A DNA stretch of 64,000 bases from positions 27,537,616-27,601,615 of the forward strand of contig NC_084894.1 of assembly GCF_958979055.1 (NCBI RefSeq). Reading direction: 5' to 3'. This document shows positions 24,615 through 36,690 of the stretch, piece by piece; within the stretch, counting starts at the first letter, position 1, and every line of letters begins with the position of its first letter. Source of the DNA: Alnus glutinosa. Taxonomy: Eukaryota > Streptophyta > Magnoliopsida > Fagales > Betulaceae. The notes beneath the pieces were generated by a model. That model ran no database searches. It worked only from the letters and a program-made list of their open reading frames with translations, and was not told where the DNA came from. Made by a program: the position numbers and the translations under genes.

Positions 24615-25268
24615 TTTGTGTAGACAACTCGGATTCATAACACACATCTAAGGTCTATATATAGACCGCAGGCCTTTTATATCTTTATGTAAAGGCTTTT
24701 GTTTGTATCTTCTTTCTGTGCAAGTAGGTCATAAATTGGAGTGTCATGCATCCTAAATTACTAAGCTAATACATCCAGTTTGCGTCAACGATACAAGACG
24801 CAGCTGTTAGATCACTATTTATCCAGAAAGCTTAAGTTGGTAGGAAATAATAAATTTAATATTTTAATTAATATTCTAAAACTTTCTCTCACATAATGGC
24901 TTAAACTCGAATGGGGATCCACAACAATTAAATGCCTAGCAATTTTAGCGGTTATTGTGAGAAAGCCCTTGTGAAACCTAGCTGCACAAATAAATTTTTG
25001 GTTACCCAGCCACTTACTTGGGCAGTTAGGTCTCACATGAGCTCTCTCACATTTCCTGCCCAAACTGCTAGCAATTGGGACATGTAATTGTTATTGATCA
25101 CAATCCCTAAAACTCATATAGACAAAGTTCAAACTCATAATCTTTGCGTTGATAACATATTAAATCATGACCACTTATCTCAAAAAGCTTTACTTAATAC
25201 GAAATAATAAAATTAATCATTTAATTAATATTATAACTTTGTTATTACGTAAAGCATTTCTTATTCGA
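24615..25268. other. intergenic, no gene seen
   Basis: No recognised feature. A minus-strand frame at 24815-25063 is short and unsupported. Confidence 0.5.
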
Positions 25269-25415
25269 TTAATGCTATAAAGAGGACATGACTTTTAAAA
25301 TTACCATTGGATCAAAATTCAAAAATGATATATAACATATCTAATGGTAATTTTAAAAGTCATATCAATTTTGAAGTGTTAAAAGGAAGGCGCACGTCCT
25401 CATTTTAGTATTTAC
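25269..25415. repeat. MITE-like imperfect palindrome
   Basis: Inner arms 'atgacttttaaaattaccat' (25288) and 'atggtaattttaaaagtcat' (25344-25363) are perfect reverse complements. Outer words 'aatgctataaagaggac' and 'gtcctcattttagtattt' extend the pairing. A diverged half copy ('gtgacttttaaaatcac') follows near 25502 and a related element is at 34831-34987. Confidence 0.6.
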
Positions 25416-25573
25416 TCTTCTTATTCAAATCAATTAAATGCAATTGGACGTAATTGTCTTTAAAAGCTATGGACCATCTTTCTATCCTTCTAAAGTTAGA
25501 TGTGACTTTTAAAATCACAATTAGATTTCGGATATATTGCTATTGAATTTTGATCCAATGATGATTTTAACTT

Positions 25574-25712
25574 AAAGGGGTAGCTCAATAGGTTGGGGAC
25601 CACGCCTCATAAAGTGGAGGTCACTAGTTCGAATCCCCCCTCTCCCCTCTTGTGTAGACATGTCCAAAAACTGCATCAATTTTGGAAGAATAAAAATATG
25701 ATTAAAAAAAAA
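25574..25712 (+). mobile_element. tRNA-derived SINE
   Basis: The 5' part resembles a tRNA, with an A box (TAGCTCAATAGG, 25581-25592) and a B box (AGTTCGAATCC, 25626-25636) at the normal spacing for RNA polymerase III. A non-tRNA body of about 65 bases follows, then an A-rich tail at 25703-25712. The cloverleaf is not intact, so a functional tRNA is unlikely. Target duplications were not resolved. Confidence 0.6.
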
Positions 25713-26248
25713 TGGTCCCTATCATTGCTCTAAAATAAGACCAAGTTGCATGCGAGGGATTATGATTCTTTATAATTATTTGTCATAATTTAAGATAATT
25801 CTTGCAGGTGATTGTGAGAGATTACGTTATGGGACTCACTTGACTGGATAAGTGATTGGGCAGCCTAATTTTTATTTAGTCGGGAAGGTCCCATAATCCA
25901 AATCCGAAAGTGAGCCAGAAGTTGGTGGAACTCAAAAGTCTGGACAACTATGCAATGGGCTCAAACGTTATGTGGAACTCTCTCTTTCTCTCTCTCTCTC
26001 TCCCTCTCTCTCTCTCATTTTAAATCCATCCCAAACAAAGCTTCGGGCCCAAGAAGAAACCGGGAAGATGGGGCATGCGCTGTGTCTCCCGGCCCATTAG
26101 CTTTGGAGTTAAAATAGAAAGATCCATGGATTCTTAAAAGATGGTGTGTCGGGTTCTCAGAAGTCAGAACAGTGCAAAGTTTGGTTGTTTTTAGGTGACA
26201 CTCTCTTTACGGGTCTGACATTCCATGGATGAAAATAAAATTTAGAAA

Positions 26249-26330
26249 CGTCGACAGCAGGATTCGAACCTGCGCAGGCAATGCCCAACAGATTTCGAGT
26301 CTGTCTCCTTAACCACTCGGACATATCGAC
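26249..26330 (-). tRNA. tRNA-Ser (anticodon CGA)
   Basis: 82 nt on the minus strand. The acceptor stem GTCGATA (26330-26324) pairs with TGTCGAC (26256-26250), followed by discriminator G at 26249. The anticodon arm ACAGA-CTCGAAA-TCTGT gives anticodon CGA. A long variable arm, as in class II serine tRNAs, and a T arm GCAGG-TTCGAAT-CCTGC are present. No intron. Internal A and B boxes are intact, so it should be transcribed by Pol III; a 3' T-run downstream (26243-26240, 'aaat' on the plus strand) is weak. Confidence 0.95.
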
Positions 26331-27009
26331 GACTGGCTCTAGGATGGATCTCAATCTCTTTTTAACTTTTATTTAACGGTTAAATGTCAATTGAATAAAA
26401 TTAGAAAAATAAAAAATAAAAAATGTCAATTGAATATGCCATGAATCTCTTTGCTTAGGAAAAAAAAAATGGTTCTGTTGTTAAAAATTGTGTTTTTTGT
26501 TCTCAAAACATTTTGTATTTCACATTTATGTTATTTCATAATAATTTTTCAAACCAAAAAAATACTCTCTAAAACATATTAACAAACATACGACACGAAC
26601 CTCCCTACAAAAAATATTCTAAAAAATTATAATATGAGTAATTTTTTTTTTCTCACTGATTTAGTTTTGAGATTTCTAACTAATTATATATCTGCAATTA
26701 ACATATTTCTGTTCGATACTTCAAACTTTCTATTTTTCAATCTTTAAATTATGTCAAATTTTGAATTTATTTGTGTTTCCCTTAAGTTGTCTTATAATTA
26801 ATTATATATATATTTTGCATATTAAGTTACATGCGAAAAAAACGTACCCAGCATAGTAAGTATTATAATGCTTTCTAATTATTTTTTAAATTTATAGGTC
26901 TCCATAATTTCATTTAAGTCTTAAAGTCATTGTCAAACTACCGCCAAGCAAAGAAAAACTTATGAATGGTGTCTTGGTATCAAAGGGTCTCTAAGGCAAC
27001 GGCATACAG
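26331..27009. other. intergenic, no gene seen
   Basis: AT-rich; nothing recognised apart from A/T tracts. Confidence 0.5.
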
Positions 27010-27600
27010 TTATATAATTTATATTGTTGCATCTACCGGGCGTAGCATCATATACAATGCTAAATATAACAAAATAAAATTTTGATCATAAAATAACTAT
27101 TCTATTTCAATTGAAATGAAAATGATCCTATTCTACTTCACCCACCTATAAATAGAGACGACTTATCTCATTCTAGTAAGCATTTTATACGGACATCTGG
27201 TGCCCATAACGGAGCAACCGCCACAAGATAATGTTACACCAAACCATCGAATGACTCTCAATCATGACGAACGGGAATCCTGTGTAATAGGACAACCCCA
27301 TGTGAAATGTTACCTAAACCTCACTTTGACAGCCAAAGCAGAGGATGCTCAGGCAGCCTAAGCACCTCCCTAAGTAAGTGGTATCCAAGCAAACTCTCAC
27401 AAAACTACAATAGGACAGACCTATTTCACGAAATCAGGGTCATCAGACTCCCTCAATGATCCCAAATTCCTAGAGGGTAACCAGTGGTGTCATTACCCTA
27501 ACAGCTAAGGCATCGGTACAATTCATGCAATTTTAACATTGAAGCCTGCCAGCATGCCTCCCGGGCCTGGCCTTAGACAAATAGAAATGCGTTCCAACAT
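27010..27600 (+). mobile_element. possible LTR-retrotransposon fragment (Gypsy-like leader)
   Basis: The phrase 'catctggtgcccataacgga' resembles the primer-binding-site region that follows the 5' LTR in many plant Ty3/Gypsy elements. It is preceded by TATA-like 'cctataaatagag' (27146) and followed by a start-like region with several stops. No paired LTR or gag domain could be confirmed, so this is a weak call. Confidence 0.3.
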
Positions 27601-27811
27601 AAATTGGCCAAGCTTGAACATGCTTAGACAAATTTGGGTCGAATGTGAATGTACCATATATACATTTACACTTATTTATAACAACTCCCTATTTTGTAGT
27701 TGCCTTAACTGAGCACTGCAAATATACATAAGCTAGGCAGATCTCTAGTAAATGGAGAGGAACGGAGACGAAACAATCTAGAAGACTATGAAACTGCAGA
27801 GACATCTATAC

Positions 27812-30634
27812 TTAAGCCACCATGTTCATCTGGTGCATCCATGATGTTATGGCTGATGTTATTCTTGCTGCAAATGCCAGCATTCCTGTCTCATAGCAAT
27901 CTGGATGGATAGGCTTTGCTTTCCCTCTTTGTATGGTGGTATTCAGGGATACGCTGCTACAGCCCTTGGGCACAGCAGTGCCTTCATAAGCCTTGCATAT
28001 ATAGCTTACAAAGTTTTCGTAATCCTGCGGCCAGAGAATAAGTGTTATGATGTGGCATAAAAATAAAAGTAGTTTTGAATGTTTTGTGAGCATTTTTGTG
28101 TTAGTTAATGCTTTTGCTTTTTTGCTAAAAAGCAAAAAGCTTCTCCAAAAAGCTTTGTCAAGTGAGGCTATAACATTTCTAAAAGACAGCAATAACGGTT
28201 AAATAACAAGAATTTATTAAGTTGCAAATACCCTAGTTCAAAAATGATGTGTACATGAGTTTATGTCCTAGAAATACTAATCCATTCATCATTTGCATAT
28301 GGCCTTGGGGAATGATATTGGGCAAAAGTAGACATTTCACAATGATATAGTCAAAAGAACAAACCTCATAGAGTGGTTCTCCATCCACAACTACCCACGG
28401 TACATACTCATGAGGAGGCTGAAGGGTATTTGTTTCAGCTGCATACTGTAATTCAAGCTGCATAACGAAATACAAATCCAATTATAAACCCAACCGATTA
28501 CAGATTGAGAGAATTTGGGCTTGCAAAAAACTAACGTATAAGCAACAAAAGGGTCAAGGAAAAAAAAATGGTGTGCCTGATTTGATTACAGTGAAGAATA
28601 ATAAGCACATATTCATGAATGAGGAGCGCCAAAAAGAAGAAGCACAAAACAAAATCCCAGTCCCATCTCGAAGATGGCATGATTTTACAACCAATCAAAT
28701 GCAGAAAAGTCAGTTTTTAGTGTTCAATCAATTCAAGGTACTTGCACTCCAGTACCACTCTATGCAAGAAACTCTTTTTTCAGTATTCTAGTTACACCAT
28801 TAAATATACAAGTATGTGGTGGTCATTCAACCTCCAGCCGTTTCCTGACCATATTATTAATTAAGTTCATATGAATGCTGTTGCAAAAGCAGACCATTGT
28901 GTTAGCTAAATCCAATTTCACCAAACCCAGCAAAGGTTGGCCTTTTTCTTTCTCCACTTGCGTCACTATTACTCACTCTTACTTTACTACAAATGAAAAA
29001 CCAAATAGTTTAAGGATTGATATTTTTTTTACATGATTCCAAACTCTCCTTAGCCGGAAACTTTCTCTCATCTATGTTCCTATGACAGGTCACCTTGCAT
29101 GTACTTGCATTGAATACACAAAGTCACAAATCTTACAGCTCCTCGGATGAATCAATAAAACAAAAAAAATATTCTGTCCATAAGGTAGATCTAACAAGAA
29201 AGAATCCATGCAAAAAAATGCATAACAGAACATACCTCCCTTGTGATGATCTATTCAACTAGAGAAGTTAGTAGGCAAGCAATTATACTGAAAACTAATG
29301 GCCAAAGCGGTTACTTCAATGGAGATTATTCTATACTAAGTGATCCCATAATAACTATTTCGCCTGGTGTATGATTTAAATAAGGTATCTAGAATCTTGA
29401 TTCAGGTAAGTAAACAATATTCAGTTATTCTCCATAGGACAATCTGTGGTGTTCGTATAATTCAGTTTACTACACAAAGTTGGTATACATAGTACAATCA
29501 ACTTTAATTTCGATATGTTTTGATTCTTAATAGGATGACATTAACATTAAACCAAAGCGTGAATACTGATATCTTCACAAAGATAACTCGTACAACTTGA
29601 GGACAATTAATTCCAAAGAGAAAACCAACCTCTTTCCCGTATCCGCTGCTATAGCAATCTTCAATGGGTTTTGGATCCAAGTTCAATTTATCGAAACATG
29701 ATTCCCACTCGGGGTATTTGTGTTCATAGGCCAAAGTCTCGACGCAATTAATAAAAGGAAAATGCTCGCTCTGCAAAACACACGGAGGTGAATGAAAACA
29801 TAGAATCCCCACTTGCATGTTATTTAAACCTCTGAAAACTGACCAAACAACTCCACAACCTTAAGAACTTCCATTTCTTCTAAGCTTGAACTAGGATACA
29901 TACTTTCATCAGTATAAAGAATTATGACACAAATATATGAATTTAACATAATGAAATATCATGGAATTCTATACATGCATTTTCTTTTTTGTAACTATAC
30001 ATGCTTTATCTTGATAATCTATATTATTTTCACAATTATCTACATGACTTTCACAAAGACTACAAGGATGTGCACACCCCATTATCTGAATATAAGCTTA
30101 GCACAATAAATTTAGCAATGGGTTCCTCTAAATTCTCTCAATTTTTTACTTCTACCGAGTTGGAGTCGGTAACAAAGTCTTTACCAGGTCAGGCCAGACA
30201 TGGATTGCACAGGCTTCCACAGTGTTCAATAAGCATTCAGATGGGCCGTGCTGCAATCATCAATCATCATCATCATCATCATCATCAAACAAAGGCCATT
30301 AATTTGTTGAATCAAAGAAAACCCCACAAAGTAAATTAGAGAAAGAAAGAAAGAGAAGAGTAACCTGGCAATCGAAGGTGTCGTTGCCTCTGAGTTTGGC
30401 GTTACCCCAAGGAACGAGTGTGAGATCGACGACGGAGATGAGGTCACTTTCGAAGAGCTTGGCCAGGTAGTTGACGATGAAGTTGGAGCAGTAGGGGCAC
30501 AGGGATTCATAGTATAGAACCAACGAAACTTTCTGAGAATGAGACGGTAAAATCCTTGAAGCTGAGGAAGATGTGAATAAGAAGAAGAAGATTAGAAAGA
30601 GAGTAGTTAGAGGACGACAAGCCATTGGAGACAA
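27812..30634 (-). CDS. GILT-family thiol reductase, 5 exons, 260 aa
   Basis: Gamma-interferon-inducible lysosomal thiol reductase-like protein; the plant family acts in the secretory/vacuolar route on disulfides. Exons (transcript order): 30634-30365, 30250-30185, 29770-29630, 28457-28365, 28024-27812, all GT..AG and all phase 0. Residues 1-25 form a signal peptide ([17 protein letters not shown]..). The active-site motif CPYC is at 46-49. The family signature CQHGxxECxxNxxxxC starts at C89 and spans the exon 1/2 junction exactly. Further conserved pieces are [18 protein letters not shown] in exon 4 and the Cys-containing exon 5 tail. Length is normal for plant GILT. The frame opens MSPMAC; either Met could start, and the first is used here. 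Intron 1 (30251-30364) contains a (CAT)n run. Arabidopsis homologues include the OSH1-type GILT genes. Confidence 0.93.
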
Positions 30635-31557
30635 GCTTTAAGGTTTGTGAGATTTTTAGGATTGTGGATCAGAGAAGGGTTGGTTTTGCGCCGTTCTTGC
30701 ACGTGAAAGCGGGGAAGATAAGGCAGAATGGATCGATCGATATTCATTTCGGTGAAAGGTTTTAATTAAATCTAAATGATTTAATAATCAACGGTCAAAC
30801 CTCCTCAAGCTAGAATGCATTTGCCCTCAAAGTTTGCCAAAGTTCGAACTTTGAAGCAGTGGGAGAATTGGGGGGACCAGAAGGTGCTTGCGTTGTCCGC
30901 ACCCTAATCTACCACATATTGTCGGATTGCTTTATAAACCCTCACTTGAGCCAAGTGCTCGGCATGGAAAGATATTCCAGTTTTATTTTAGAAAAAATTG
31001 CAAAATTAATTTTCATTTTTACGCTTTGACAAATAACTCCTTAATGTTTCAAGAGTGACATAATTTCCGAACATTTTTTTATTATGAAATTACATATTTA
31101 CCTTAAAAAATAATAAAAAAGAAAAACAAAAGAAAATAAATGCTCAAGAGTTTTGAATGTTATAAATATCATTTGACCAATTTTCTAACTTGGGTTCGTT
31201 TTTTTTGGCGTAAAATATTTTCAGCTGACCAAAAAAAGCGACCACTAAATTGTTTAAATACAACATACTAGTCACTAGATGCTCAAGAGTTTATAAACAT
31301 CATTTTACCCATTTTCAACTTAGGCCCGTTTGTTTTGACGTAAAATATTTTCAACCTAAAAATATTTTTAGTTGACAAAAAAAAAAAAAAAAAAAAAACA
31401 TTTACAAGGCATAAACCAGTTTAAACTTCTCATGTGCGAAAACTATTATCTGCCACTCTCACACCCCAAACAAGCAATTGTTAGAGGGCCCCTTATGGGC
31501 CTACTTGCCCGAGTTAGATGGGCCCTTGCGGTGTTTAGTGACAACCTATTGCTGCAT
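30635..31557. other. intergenic between GILT and reductase copy A
   Basis: Holds the GILT promoter (right of 30634; minus-strand gene) and the 3' flank of copy A. Repeated phrases 'cgttt.tttt.acgtaaaata'/'cattttac.cattttc' occur at 31196-31370. A long A run lies at 31378-31398. No gene seen. Confidence 0.6.
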
Positions 31558-34500
31558 TCAAGAAATAAATCCCTTGCTCTTTAAACTCTCAACAGCTTCC
31601 TTGATAATTTGCTCCATCGGAATGAATTGTAAGCCCAAGTCCATCAGCTTCTTGGATCCAAGCTTCGTCCTCAACAACCCAGGTTGGGTATCCTTAGGCA
31701 ACCTACATGAAAAGGGACATCATACCTTCAGCAATTTATACAATTATTTACTTCCATTGCTAAGTTACAAAATTTCCATAACGCAGATGCGACGATGTTC
31801 CAAAGAATGAAAAACAGAAATCAAGATTTGGAAAACCAAGCAGTTATGTTCACATGACAACGAGTTTAAATCGATGATCTATGGCAGCACAAAGAGAACT
31901 TAAATAAGCTAGTGAAAGATGGAACATCATTGAGAGGCAAGAATAAAAGATGCATCAGTCGGCCTCTAGAGATCCAACCCCACCCAGTCCAAAGGATAGT
32001 AGTGAGATTGGGTGGAGCGAACCTTAGGAAATACTAAAATTGAATTAATAGAAGAAGAAAAAAACCTCCTACCTGATTTACGACCTATCAAAAATGTTAA
32101 AATCAAAACAAAATAAAGGGTACACTGTTATCATTTTGCGGTACTTCCTGTAGCAGACACTTGAGTATCAATGTTAAACTCAATACAGCTAATTTGACAA
32201 ATGGTAGTTAGATATTATTCATCATCATAATTATCCTTGGAATACAATCCACTATATTGTCGATTTAAGGTTCTGATGCTGTTTTTATGGTTATCATATT
32301 TGAAGATTACAATACAAGAGATGTACATAGTTCCTGTTTCAAAATCATTTGCAGTAGCAGGAAGCCAATTTATTACCTTGGCACCTTATATTGGGGGTAA
32401 AGTTCAGCAACCTTTGCCACAAAATCACCATAATGAGATATAGCTTCAACACACAAGTGCCTTCCAGTTGTTGATTTGTTCTCATAGACCAAGATATGTG
32501 CTAGGGCTACATCTTTAAAATGCACAGATCCCATAAAGAAGTTCTCGTATGTTTCAGTGCACCCTGCAGCAAGGATATTATGGCATCATTAGCACTTTTA
32601 CTGCCCTAAATATCAGAAACTTAGACTTAAGGAAATTACAATTCCACAAATTTTCTAAGTCAGGATGAGAGTCAAGCCTTTAGAAGGACTTGATCCCACT
32701 CAAGAGAATAGTATGTTGTTAAGACTCTGGGGCTTCTCTGAGGATATTCTGAGGCTCTAGGCTTGTATGATTAGTTTCTTCTTTAGTTCCCACTCTCTAG
32801 GAGCGGTTTGTTGTCTGGGGCATGCCCCTGTACCTTTGTGTCTTTTAGTTACTCTTTGCGATTAATATTCACTTATGCAAAAAATAAAAAATAAATAAAA
32901 AGCAGAGGAAATTACAAATCCACAAGAAATCAACTATAATAAAAAGTCAGGGAGCTGGCGGAGTGTCCTCAGAGTCACGGACTACATCCAATTAGAGGGG
33001 TGACAGGGGTTTTGCAACATAGACCCAGATAGGGCTCATCTTCTATATAAAGGGGGAATGACAAAACTTGTCGAAACTTTCACTACTGCGATTGCCTAAT
33101 GTTATTTCTTGGCATGCATTTTCTTTAACATCTTTCCTTTCAGCATGGCTACTTCCCAGCCCGGAGAACAGCAAAGGGTGGCATCCATTTGACAACCCAT
33201 TGAGTACCTAAAGTGAAACCTTTATGGACATAAATTCCCAAGACACCTAGGGTAGCCATGAGATGAAGAGAGTAGCATATCACTGCACTTATATGACCCT
33301 AAATATGAGATAAAAAGAATTAAACAAAGATTTTTTACAGTGCAGAATCTTAAAACTTTATTTAAGGTCAGCCCCTTGATTTCTTTTCCTCATTCCACTC
33401 AAGCCTTAATCATACGGAAGCTTGAACAAAGTAAGGACGAAGAAAACCTTCATTTTATCATGCTAATATAAAATGACATAAACTTATAATTACACCGATC
33501 ACTAAAAAAATCTTCAAAGTCCCAAAGTGTAACTTTCTTTGCAGGCCTAAGACTCCTTTGATTTTCAGTTTCCTAATTCAAGTTGAAGTTACGAAACACC
33601 ACGTACAGTCAACTTAATTGATCAAAACCCCACCTCCTATTACAGCAAAGCATCACGATTTATATTCCAATGGAATCAAAGGAGAAGTCGTATCATGCAG
33701 AAAAAGCATTACCCTGGAGAAGGCGGACAAGCATTAACATGCTTGCATTGAGCCTGGGAGGAATCACAGGACCCATCACCGTCCCAGGATTCACCACCAC
33801 CACATCCAAACCCTTCTCTTTCGCAAAATCCATTGCCGCTTTCTCCGCTAGTGTTTTAGAAAGTGGATACCATAACTACACCACAACCAAAACAAACACA
33901 ATCATCATTATTATACTCTAAAACAAATATGCCAAAATCCTACACAAAATTGAAGTTCATTTTGCATAATTACTACTATTGGGACACTACTCACTCCCTT
34001 CTGCTTGCAGTACTCAATGTCAGTCCAGCAGCCCTCAGCCTTGACGACTTCTCCAGGCCAATTAGGGCTCGGAGTAATAGCTGAGATCGACGATGTCACT
34101 ACCACGCGGCTCACCACAGCTTCCTTCGCCGCCGTCAGCACATTTATAGTTCCCTTGATCGCGGGGTCCAGAAGTTGCTTCTACAAAAGGCGCCAATTTT
34201 CATATATTATAAGAAAAATGGCTCAGTAATTAAATTTACTATTTCTCATATATATAAGTGGTATGAAACTATTAAAAAGAAAAACCTCTGGATCTTGGAC
34301 TTGATCGACGATGCAGGGAGAGGCGAGGTGGAAGACTCCGGCGCAGCCATTGACGGCGGATACGATGGAGTCGTAGTCAAGGAGATCGATCTGGAAGAGA
34401 CGGAGGCGGATCTCTGCGCCTTCTAGGGCTTCTAGGTGCTTCGTTTCGCTCTCGTCCTCTGCAAATAGGGAACGAATTTAAGCGGGCAGATGTCATATAC

Positions 34501-34703
34501 GTAGATAAACGCAAGAGTAAGTGCATTTTCCAAAGGAGAGAGTGTGTGAACAAACTCAGATCTTGAACGGTGGCGTGGACGGTGTATCCGCGGTCGAGAA
34601 GGAGACAGACGAGCCAGGATCCGATGCAGCCGCTGGCTCCGGTGACGCACACCACCTCACCCTCCTTCGCCATCCCACTCTCTCCGCTCACTGAACTGGC
34701 CAT
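31558..34703 (-). CDS. cinnamoyl-CoA reductase-like protein, copy A (6 exons, 333 aa)
   Basis: NAD(P)-dependent SDR of the CCR/DFR-like group, closest in memory to Arabidopsis At2g02400. Exons: 34703-34556, 34458-34286, 34180-33995, 33875-33713, 32563-32377, 31702-31558; phases 1,0,0,1,0 (third base junctions join cleanly) and total 1002 nt with stop TGA. The Rossmann motif TGASGCIG is at 21-28. Predicted catalytic triad: S138 (VTSSIS), Y172 and K176 (WYPLSK). The conserved segment [16 protein letters not shown] lies in exon 4, and [15 protein letters not shown] in exon 5. CCR-like enzymes reduce hydroxycinnamoyl-CoA or related aldehydes; the actual substrate is unknown because the canonical NWYCYGK motif of true CCR is replaced by LWYPLSK. 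The first Met adds 10 residues absent from copies B and C, whose start corresponds to M11. It is the most canonical of the three paralogues. Confidence 0.93.
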
Positions 34704-34767
34704 GGTTAAAGTGCCTACACTACGGACAACATTTGGATAGACTCGGCGGATCGTTTTAGATTTTAGG

Positions 34768-34775
34768 TACGTGGC
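34768..34775 (-). promoter_or_regulatory. conserved ACGT element upstream of copy A
   Basis: Plus strand TACGTGGC (GCCACGTA on the gene strand), about 65 bases upstream of the start codon, inside the phrase 'attttaggtacgtggcaag'. The same phrase precedes copies B (44789-44796), C (54625-54632) and the wrecked copy D (39424-39431, where it is a perfect CACGTG). ACGTGGC cores bind bZIP factors of the ABF/G-box type; the role here is inferred. Confidence 0.5.
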
Positions 34776-34830
34776 AAGCTATGACGGCCGTAGTGCAGGC
34801 CTTTTCTTTTTTTAATGAAGAATTTAAGAA

Positions 34831-34987
34831 TAATTCTAGTGTCATATAAATTTTTATTAAGTATTTATAAAATAATGAGGTTGTTTTAAAATTATTATTG
34901 GACATGTGAGTGATTAAATGGTAATTTTAAAAGCAACTTTGTTATTTGATGAAAACTTGATAAATATTTATGTGACACGTAGAATTA
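34831..34987. repeat. MITE with imperfect TIRs
   Basis: Ends 'taattctagtgtcatataaa' and (reverse complement) 'taattctacgtgtcacataa' are inverted repeats, with a second inner pair 'gttgttttaaaattat'/'gtaattttaaaagcaac'. Related in sequence to the palindrome at 25269-25415. Confidence 0.65.
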
Positions 34988-35229
34988 CATTAAATTTAGA
35001 GAGAATAGAGGTAAAATGGATTTGAATAATTTTACTGTCTATTTTTTTTTTTTGGGGTATTTACTGATATTTAAATAATATGATAATATACTCACCATCT
35101 CGTAGGTACTAGGTAATGTAACGTTTCCACTTTATTTACATTATTCATTTTATGGTCAAATTTTAAAAATATCATATAATATTTTCTTTATTGTAATTTT
35201 TTTTATAAAAAATGTGTCAATAATGACAT

Positions 35230-35278
35230 TTTTTTTTATATATATATAAATACAGCAGAAACAAGATACAGTGAAAGA

Positions 35279-35313
<35 letters not shown>

Positions 35314-36200
35314 TAAGAACTCAACAACCCAACCAAGATAAATTACAAACACCTTAGAGCGCATAAGAAAATTCGGGAAGGTGAAAATCATTTGGGAATG
35401 CAGCCTATTAAAACCATGGCGGTATGGCCCACTAAGATTGATAAAATCATCAAGAGTAAGAGAACCCCTATAAACTTAGATTTAATCTGGCTTCCAAAAA
35501 AATCGAACAAACTAAGAAATAAAAACTTAGATCTAGTCCACCTTTCAAGGAAACCGAACAGATTAAGAGAAAGAACAGCGGAAACGAGATATCCAACACA
35601 GGTAAAGAGTTTGAACCCCAAATGAATCGAGTTAAGTTGTAAACAACAACACAACAACACCCAATAGAAAAACATAGAAAATAACAGTAAAAACCCATAA
35701 AATAGCAACTTTGATGGAGGGCGAGGTAGAGGAAGGCGACGTGAGGATGTCCGACGCGTAGATGTTGGAGGGAGAAGTGGTTGATGGAGTCGGGAAGCTG
35801 GGACGCCAAAGAGAGCAGTAGAGTGGCACATTGCAAGCAGGAACTAGCGGAGAGGCAAATATCTGACTTTAAAAAAAAGAACCAAAATTCAAAACTTCAC
35901 AAATCCGACAAACAACACAGTCAAGAAGACGAATGGCGAGGTGGATGAAGTGGCTGGCGAGGGGGAAAGACTAAGGCTGCGGTTTTATGAGGATCGGGGG
36001 TAGATCGTCAAAGATGATAGATGAAGCCTCATAAAAGACTAGCATAAAGTTTCTCTCTCGGATAAAAGATGAACTCATAAAAGGAAACAACAAAAAGCAA
36101 TAAATGAGGGGAGGAGGAGGAGGGAAAACCTGAAGCATGGAGGGAAAAATATATCTGCAGAGAGAGAAGAGATCGAGCGTTTTCTATCTCCAACCCTTTT
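35230..36200 (-). mobile_element. probable 5'-truncated LINE remnant
   Basis: On the minus strand the segment ends in 'ctgctgtatttatatatata' followed by an A-rich tail (plus strand T-run from about 35230), as in plant L1-type 3' ends. The 35388-35831 minus-strand frame (147 codons, hydrophobic, Leu/Phe-rich) has no reverse-transcriptase motif. A 31-base A run at 35280-35310 interrupts it. No target duplication was resolved. Confidence 0.4.
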
Positions 36201-36302
36201 GTGTTGGGCTGACATTACGTAAACCATTAGATGAAAAAACTTTAAATTTTAATCATGAAATGAATAATGTCCTTTTAATGAAATAATCCTTATCCATGTG
36301 GG

Positions 36303-36337
<35 letters not shown>

Positions 36338-36690
36338 TTAAATCTACAAATTTTAATATGAACCGTGAAATAAATTTTCTCTCTTGAAATGGATGATGAT
36401 CCTAATCCGAATCTATAGTGTATGGAACATTTATAACTTTTACCAGTCTAACATTTACTATCTTAATATTATCATATTTTACCATATTTGAGAAAGTGGT
36501 AAATGCTTATGCTTAACATTTAATTTGAAAACTTTAGTTGGAATTCTAAACAAAGAGAATTCTCTAAGAATTTTAAAAGATTTTAATCATTGTCGAAGTT
36601 TGGATGGAGTTAGTAATTTTATATAATTTGACGAGTCAACTTACCAAAAAAAAAAAACCTCAAGCTCATAAATATTAACTAAATATTTCA
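36201..36690. other. intergenic, no gene seen
   Basis: AT-rich with an (AT)n tract at 36308-36335. Confidence 0.5.

Noticed and set aside
25574..25650. Possible second tRNA gene
   Set aside because: A and B boxes are present but stems do not close into a cloverleaf and an A-rich tail follows; better explained as a SINE.
26157..26354. 65-codon minus-strand frame
   Set aside because: It is the tRNA-Ser gene read as protein.
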